64,000 nucleotides of DNA. Origin: Vicia villosa (lineage: Eukaryota > Streptophyta > Magnoliopsida > Fabales > Fabaceae). The stretch is from positions 35,720,766 through 35,784,765 of the forward strand of contig NC_081185.1 in NCBI RefSeq assembly GCF_029867415.1, given 5' to 3'. Made by a program: the position numbers and the translations under genes. How positions within the stretch are numbered: the first letter of the stretch is position 1; every line of letters begins with the position of its first letter. This document shows, piece by piece, positions 57,879 to 64,000 of the stretch. The notes beneath the pieces are model-generated. The model was given only the letters and a program-made list of their open reading frames with translations, had not been told where the DNA came from and did no database searches.

Positions 57879-59444
57879 TGTTAGACGCTAGGCTTAGGGA
57901 TCTAGAGGGGGGTGAATAGATCACACAGAATTTTTCGGAATTATTTCAAACTTAGGCGAAAGCGTTTCGAGATCGACTTGCGTCTATTCCGAACCTCTAT
58001 TGAAAGAATCAGATATGTGATAAAACCACAAAATAGTTAAGGATTATTGATGAAGAGATCGCTTAGAGAATCAAATAGTTACGCTAATGTAAATCGTTTA
58101 AACTACTCGCTTGATTAACTTGTTTACAACGACTTGATAATAGTTGAAGCAATATATCAAACATTTGGTGATGATAACCAAATTGATTATGATTCGATGT
58201 GTGGTGACTTGTGATGTTTGTGTTAGGTTTTAACACACAAGTTTAACACTTGAACCTTTGATCAATTTGCAATTATAACCAGAATAAAGCGAAATGTAAA
58301 CGAAAAGATAAAAGCAACAAGAACGCGATATTTGTTCAGGAAGTTCGTCGATCGTCCTCGCTACGACTACATCTGCCCCCAATTCCAAACGGGAATTGGG
58401 ATGTCTTTCATTATGATTGAAAATAGTTTATACAAAGAAGATAACAAAGCGATAACGATAAACCGAATATGTTGATCCTTTGAATCTTCTTCCCCTTGAT
58501 CTTGAGCCAGATCAAGTATCTTCCAAGAGCTTCACTTTGATTCCCTTGCTGCAGTGTATTGAATTGCTTTGAATCATTGTTCCTTAATCTTCACACTCAG
58601 CTGAATCTTTGATAAAGCCTCTTGATAAAAACCTCAAAAATTCACCAATCTTGGAGGACAAAATCCGCAGATTTTATTCACCAAAAACCCCACAAATCTT
58701 CACCCAGTAGGAATCTTCAATTCCGTTCCATGGACGTTATCAATCTTCAACGCAAACCCTCAACGCAAAAATGATTGTGTGTAGTTGTGTTGGAGTTGAG
58801 ACGAAGATCGAAGATGAGAAGCCTTTGTGTATCTTTCAGTTGTTGGTGTTGAGAATGAATAATTAACAGCAAACAATATATATGGGAGCTGGTGTGTTGA
58901 TGCAGAGCAAACATACAATTTTGGCATTTTTGAGAAGGTAGGTTGACCTGTTTCATTGATTAGGTCGACCTAACAGAAGCAGATTCAGTTAGGTTGAAAT
59001 TGTTCCCAGTTAGGTCGACCTGTTGGAGGTTTGGGTCGACCTAAAATCAGTTGAAATGTGTTCTTGGGACTTTTCTTCAGTTTAGGTCGACCTAGGAGTG
59101 TTGGTGAGTCGACCTAACAGTGAGGTGTGCAAATCTCTTCAATTTAGGTCGACCTAGGAAGGTAAGTGGGTCGACCTAACAGTGGCATGTTTGAATCTTC
59201 TTTGTCTGCCTTAATTTGAGTCGACCAAATGATGTACTGGGTCGACCTAGTTGATGCAAAACCACATTCTGAGTGATTTGAGCTTTATAGGTTGACCTAG
59301 ACACAGGGTAGGTCGACCTACATTGTCTTGGATAGCCAATACTTGCTTTTCCTTGAGTCATTCACTTGTGCCTTTGTTGTTTGTTCACTTATGGTGTTTG
59401 CCATGAATCAAAAACTCCTTGGTGAGTATAGGTTTGTACTTACA
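57879..59444 (-). mobile_element. Copia 5' LTR (1566 bp)
   Basis: Partner of 45477-47046, with about 34 differences by eye. The palindrome doublets (58938-59320) match those of the other LTR, with a few centres changed (for example GTCGAC restored at 59222). Confidence 0.9.
58938..59320 (-). repeat. Palindrome doublets, TAGGTCGACCTA (copia 5' LTR)
   Basis: Same set as 46541-46921, in the same order and with the same 21-22 bp steps, for example around 58967, 59015-59037, 59089-59111, 59151-59173, 59223-59244 and 59294-59315. Confidence 0.9.
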
Positions 59445-60034
59445 AAAAGTATCATCAATCTTTATGCATATTCATTGATCTTCATCAAACTCAAGAGCAA
59501 CATGGATTGAAGTCAAGATCTCGAGTTCGAATTCACTCTTCTCTTCTCATAGCTGTTGCGCCTCCCTCCTCTCTCCTTCCGGATTCGTTTTTCGACTTCA
59601 TTCATGTTCGCGTTCGTGTCCGCGCTTCATTCGGATCTTCATTCGGCGAGTGTTAGAATGTTGAATCAAGTGCTTAATTGTTGATGTTAACATGATTTGA
59701 TTGTTAGATCTATGTGTTGATTGTGTATAATTTTTGTTGATGATGATTAAATGTTAGATTCAAGTTGTTAGATTGAAATTTTGCTTGCAATTGCATGTTG
59801 ATACAATTCGTGTGCACTACGTGTTTGTGTTAATGTTTACGAGAATCTTGTGCTTGATGACCATTGATGATGACATGAAATTGATACAAATTAATGCCTA
59901 ATTATGGTTGTTTGATGCCTAAATTGCTGTACAATTTTATGCAAATTCGTGCTTGGTGTTATCTTTGATGGATGCATGTTGTCAATGCCGTAAAATAACG
60001 TTGCTGCTGTTTTTTTTTTTAAAATTTGCACAGT

Positions 60035-60268
60035 GGTAACCGGTTACCATATGGGGGTAACCGGTTACCCAGGCGTTATTTGTTTTTACTGCGCAGTTTT
60101 GATGTGTGGTAACCGGTTACCATAACTGGGTAACCGGTTACTGTTTGCCTTAATTTCGCTTCTGACTTGCTAGTAATCGGTTACCGTAACTGGGTAACCG
60201 GTTACCGTTTGCCTTGTTTTGCTACTGTTTGGCAGGTAACCAGTTACCCCATTTCAATAACCGGTTAC
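60035..60268 (+). repeat. Palindrome doublets, GTAACCGGTTAC (Ogre2 3' LTR)
   Basis: Centres at 60041.5/60062.5, 60114.5/60135.5, 60178.5/60199.5 and 60241.5/60262.5. All four steps are exactly 21 bp. Doublets are 73, 64 and 63 bp apart. Confidence 0.93.
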
Positions 60269-61936
60269 CAATGTGTGTAGGCAGATTTTATTCCCAACTT
60301 CAATCATTCATATCTTTTGACTCGTATCTCTGATTTGCGCGTTTTTTATATCGTTGAAAAGCTTGTGAAACGTGCTATCTTGTGAGATGATTGGTATTGT
60401 GTGATCTTGATTATTCATGTTTGTTTTCCCCTTGACATTTTTTGTTCATTTCATGTTTGTTTTAGTCATTCATTTTCTCTTAGGTTATAGTACAATAACG
60501 CAATTTCGATTGCGATATGTTGTTATCTCTAACTTGTGTGCTAGTATGCGAGGCATTTCAAAAGGCGATCACCGATCAAGGCTTATCTCATGCGTGTTCC
60601 GCTTTATTTGCAGAACACAATCTCATACCCTCGTGTCGTGTTCTCATCATGGAGACGCGTTCTTTTACTTTATACTTGTTTGCTTGGATTGCTTGTTCCT
60701 CTTGCAGGTGTATTTTGATTATGCTCGACGCATACGTCGACACGTGATTTATTTTCACGACGTCGACCATTATTTTCTTACGTGGCTAATCGGTGTGCTG
60801 ACTATTTGTTGTTGCCTTTGCTAGCTCGCTTGCGGGATCTCTGGTTTTCTTTCTTATTTTGCTGCAGTTTACAGATCATAATCCGTTTGGTATTGATCTC
60901 GTTTCATTTTATCTTTTCTCGCACTTTATCGCTTTCTTCTATTATTAACATGAGAAGTAGGACTTAGGCATGCATCGCATCTGGCCAAGCCCTCTAAAGA
61001 GGCTCTGTTTTTGTTGGTGTGTTTATGTTTGTGCTTGCGGGAAGTCCTAACAAAGGCCATTGTAAGTCCTCGAGAAGGCAAGTGGAGAGTTTTAGAAAAC
61101 TACCCCCGTAACTTTCCGTCCCCAGGTCGTCCCTATGCTCACTTTTTGCAAGTTCAGAGCTCTGGACAAGTCTCCAAGATCGTCGAGTCGAAGTCCCAAT
61201 GGGTAAAGTGAAGCGGGTTCATGCAATCGAACCCCCGCGTTTCTTTGCTCATGTTGACCGACATTGATGCTCGGTGTATGCACACACCGTTTTCCTTTTA
61301 GATCTGTGACAACTTGGTTGCTGAGAGGGATTCGCTCCTCTTGTCTATGGCCTGATCTCTTTTTACGCGAGGTCTAATGCTTAGTTGACTCAGGTGATCC
61401 GCTCCCCTTAGCTATGGCGGGACCGCTTTTCTACTACTTGGCCTGCGCCAGTAGGTGTTTGCTTTACGAGCGAGACTTGTTTGTGTGATACTTTTGTTTG
61501 CATTCGCTTTTCCCCATAGGTTTCTAGGCTAGTTTAGACTTGTACCCTTTGTATGATAACATAGGTAGCATGCTTTCCCCCTTAGCTTAGGTTTTCCTCA
61601 TGCATTCTTTAAAACACAAACCAAACTCTTTGATTTTCTTTTCTTAAGAGCTTGTTATTTCCGCTCCATTCCCAAGCGTAAGACTCCAAAGGTCGAGTAG
61701 CGGAGTGCGAATGTAACTCGTTCACCTAAAAAACACAAAACAAACAAAAATTAGTTAGCCGAGCTACGATACCTCTGATTCCTCAAAAAGGATGCGTAGG
61801 CAGCAGGGTAGGTCCCGTGCGAGTATAACTCTTTCTTTTCCCTACATTTTGCATGCATACTAGTTCAGTTTAGGCGTAGATTTGTTATACACCTATAGTT
61901 TTAGACACAAGCGTGGATACCATCCAGTACGATGGG

Positions 61937-61966
61937 CGCGAGGGGTGCTAACACCTTCCCCTCGCG
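61937..61966 (+). other. Conserved LTR-end hairpin (Ogre2 3' LTR)
   Basis: Stem CGCGAGGGG/CCCCTCGCG, 9 bp, loop TGCTAACACCTT. Confidence 0.75.
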
Positions 61967-62090
61967 TAACCGACTCCCTTACCCTCTTCTCTGGTCGTGA
62001 GACCGTTGTTTTGTTTCGCGGTTTGCTGGCATCCTTCCTTTTCAGGATAAATATGTTAGTGGCGACTCTGTTGATTTTCGCGGTGCGACA

Positions 62091-62095
62091 CACAT
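62091..62095. other. Target-site duplication CACAT of Ogre2, right copy
   Basis: Pairs with 28014-28018. Confidence 0.92.
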
Positions 62096-64000
62096 TTGTA
62101 GCATTTGTGTTTAGCAAAGGGAGCTTAGGGAAGACGAAACCACAACCAATTTTCCAGATACCAATTCTGAATGGAAAAACTTATTCCTTTCTAACCACAT
62201 CCATTTCAAGGTTTTCCGCTTTCTAGATACCATCCAACTCTTCATCGTCCTCACTTCGACTCCAAAAGGCATCCAAACTATCATTAATCTCTTTAATGTT
62301 AATAGAGATATACTTAACAGTTAAAGAGGAAACTTCTAGTGTTTATGGGTTTATCACTCCAATTTCTAAATAAGTGCCACTTGTTTTATCCTCACTCGTC
62401 AAATCTAGGAGGAACGTTCGAGTTTCCTATATCGACTATGTGTAGAAATACAAGGAAACAACTAAAAGGTCAAGAAAGAGAATGTTACCTTGAGTACTTG
62501 CGTGTATCAAGTTGGAGAAAAAAATAAGAGCACTAAAAACCCAAAAATCTCGCACGCACGAAGATGGAGATAAGAGGAAATGAGTAGATCATAGTGATGT
62601 AAATATCATATGAAAGAATGGAGATATAGAATTCTAGTACATAAAAAGAGAATGAAATAACTAGTTGTGTTCTACCAATATATATGCATCCAAGGAGAAT
62701 AGATCTATGGTTGGGAATTAACAAAAAATTAGAAGACATTATCAACAGTCAATGATCAACCTAGATTCCATAACATCACTCTAGTGCACTCCAAGGTTAT
62801 AGAGGCATCACCCCTACCCTAGAATCCCAGGGTCACATGGAGTATTTTCCCAATGTAATGTTTCAATTACAAGACATATATTTAATGCGTGTGTTTCAAA
62901 GATCACACAATCTTCCCCATTAAAAAGGGATTCCCAAAGGCCTTTAAACATAGAAGATGATAATTTTGGATGCTGGTCCCAACACTTTTACAACATTCCT
63001 AGCCCCGTACCTGGCATCAAAGATTTGGGGAAAACTATTTTCGATCCGTCAAAAATCCAATAAGACCGACTCAATTCAAAGGCCCAATCATGAGTTACGC
63101 TTGCTTAAAGATGGTAAACAAGTAAATCCTTGCTAAGAGCATACCAAAATCCGGAACCACGCTCACCGCATCCGTCAAAATCAATCCAAATAACCTCTCG
63201 CGTCTCACACCGTATTCATCGGAAGCAGTTTTAACTATCGTACATATATAAGCATGATCACGCGACACACCAAGGTACAATTTCATGTAGTGTTGCAACT
63301 TTCAGCTTTCAAATATCACTACTTAAACGTTATTGTGTTAATCTTGCCAGTATACCTCTTCCTCTACCCTTATCATTGTCTGAGAGAGCTTCAACGATAA
63401 GCTTCATCAATTTCACGTTCTTCTTTGGAATAATAAATATGCCATCAAATAGAGCTTAACTTAGTCTTATTTATTCAATTTTACCTATAAATAATAACTT
63501 TCCTAACTTTATTTTTTGGGAAAATTAGGAGAACTTTTTCAATATTTTATTAAAAATTTAAAACGTTACTTAATGTGATATTAAAAGTCATTAAAATAAT
63601 TTAAGATGTAGTCATTGATTTTTAAAAATTATAAAAGAGATGACAGAATGGTTTAGCTCCATTAAATTTTTTAAACATTTTCAAATTAATAATAATTTTA
63701 GTAACAAAATGGGTCATTAATTAGATTCATTTTTGGTCAAAATTTTATATTATATACTTTTTGGCAATATTTTTTTTTTGATTTTGTATGTTAATATCGA
63801 GGTTATTTTGGTTCATTAACTTCAAAAAATTATATATTAATCATTTAAATATTCAAAACATATTATTATAGTCATATTTGCGACTGATTTTTGAGTTTTT
63901 CAGTCGCTAATTAGACGAAAAGGACCAACATAATATGTTTTGATCGAGCTCGTTTGGCCCAACTTTTTTAAGTCTTAAAAGTCACTTTAAAATTAAAGTT
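62096..64000. other. AT-rich spacer right of Ogre2
   Basis: Continuation of the spacer left of Ogre2. Only short ORFs without recognisable domains. From about 63400 the sequence is very AT-rich. An 8-bp inverted repeat, GCGACTGA / TCAGTCGC, is at 63880-63907. I find no convincing gene or element end. Confidence 0.55.

Larger units (their letters stand above)
45477..59444 (-). mobile_element. Ty1/copia element, SIRE/Maximus-like, with a 3' extra ORF and a nested insertion
   Basis: The element reads on the minus strand. 5' LTR 57879-59444, primer site next to it (TGGCATCAAGAGCTCTGG, close to the initiator-Met type), gag, protease, fragmentary pol, extra ORF, polypurine tract (minus strand AAAAAGGGGGAGTA at 47047-47060), 3' LTR 45477-47046. 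Target duplication AAAAG at 45472-45476 and 59445-59449. The LTRs differ at about 34 positions (about 2%) by eye. Integrase and most of RT are deleted, so it is non-autonomous. Placement in the SIRE/Maximus lineage rests on the extra 3' ORF and gag type and is inference. Confidence 0.88.
28019..62090 (+). mobile_element. Ogre2: full-length but decayed Ogre element carrying nested insertions
   Basis: 5' LTR 28019-31688, ORF1, gag-pro, intron, RT, RNase H, integrase, 3' UTR, and 3' LTR 44445-62090 split by a copia element at 45477-59444. The 5-bp duplication CACAT flanks the whole. The first 250 bp of the two LTRs differ at about 16 positions, about 6%, so it is much older than Ogre1. All coding frames carry many stops and frameshifts, often C-to-T-type changes such as CAG to TAG, as expected for methylated repeats. 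Confidence 0.92.
59445..62090 (+). mobile_element. Ogre2 3' LTR, right part
   Basis: It resumes with the AAAAG duplication (59445-59449) and matches 29042-31688. It holds the second copy of the GTAACCGGTTAC doublets (60035-60268), the LTR-end hairpin (61937-61966) and the primer-core copy (62060-62069). It ends 'cgcggtgcgaca' at 62090. Confidence 0.9.

Noticed and set aside
63880..63907. Inverted repeat as a transposon end
   Set aside because: Only 8 bp with a 12-bp loop, and no target duplication or partner end was found.

Overview
The window is plant nuclear DNA made almost entirely of nested LTR retrotransposons. I see no intact host gene, rRNA gene, genuine tRNA gene or CRISPR array. Very large Ty3/gypsy elements of the Ogre (Tat) type dominate: an extra ORF before gag, a short intron between protease and reverse transcriptase, two RNase H modules, LTRs of 2.7-4.6 kb and tandem repeats in the 3' UTR. 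Together with a SIRE/Maximus-like Ty1/copia element, this suggests a legume, most likely of the pea/vetch/lentil group (Fabeae). That placement is inference.

Layout. 1-711: 3' part of a copia-type LTR. 712-5815: 3' UTR and 3' LTR of an Ogre-like element ('E0'), whose LTR end abuts the truncated 5' LTR of the next element. 5816-26264: 'Ogre1', with 5' LTR remnant, tRNA-Arg-type primer site, ORF1, gag-pro, intron, RT/RNase H, integrase, 3' UTR and a 4.57-kb 3' LTR. Its integrase zinc finger is split by a solo Ogre-type LTR on the minus strand (15183-18746, TSD CAGGT). 26265-28013: older spacer with a decayed minus-strand coding remnant. 28019-62090: 'Ogre2', complete with TSD CACAT but heavily mutated. 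Its 3' LTR contains a minus-strand copia element (45477-59444, TSD AAAAG), whose gag is split by a gutted gypsy-type element (50974-56791, TSD CTTGT). 62091-64000: AT-rich spacer.

The insertions form a consistent clock. By-eye LTR divergence is about 6% for Ogre2 (first 250 bp), about 2% for the copia element and about 0.4% for the innermost element. Ogre1 is also young (3 substitutions in about 540 bp) although its coding region is disabled.

How the parts work together. In both Ogre elements the gag-pro stop codon TAA overlaps a splice donor (GA|GTAA). Removing a 261-264 nt intron joins gag-pro in frame to pol, so unspliced RNA would give Gag-Pro and spliced RNA Gag-Pro-Pol.

Main unexplained signals. 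(1) Three unrelated palindromes (GAAATCGATTTC, GTAACCGGTTAC, TAGGTCGACCTA), each in a different retrotransposon family, all occur as tandem doublets with centres 21 (20-22) bp apart, and most doublets lie 61-64 or 71-74 bp from the next. (2) A hairpin near the LTR 3' end of all Ogre-type LTRs has a constant loop (TGCTAACACCTT) and a stem that changes by compensating substitutions. (3) Post-integrase hairpins carry a GAAA tetraloop and a covarying outer stem. (4) A hairpin lies exactly 8 nt upstream of each Ogre 3' LTR. (5) The core of the primer binding site is duplicated inside the LTR.
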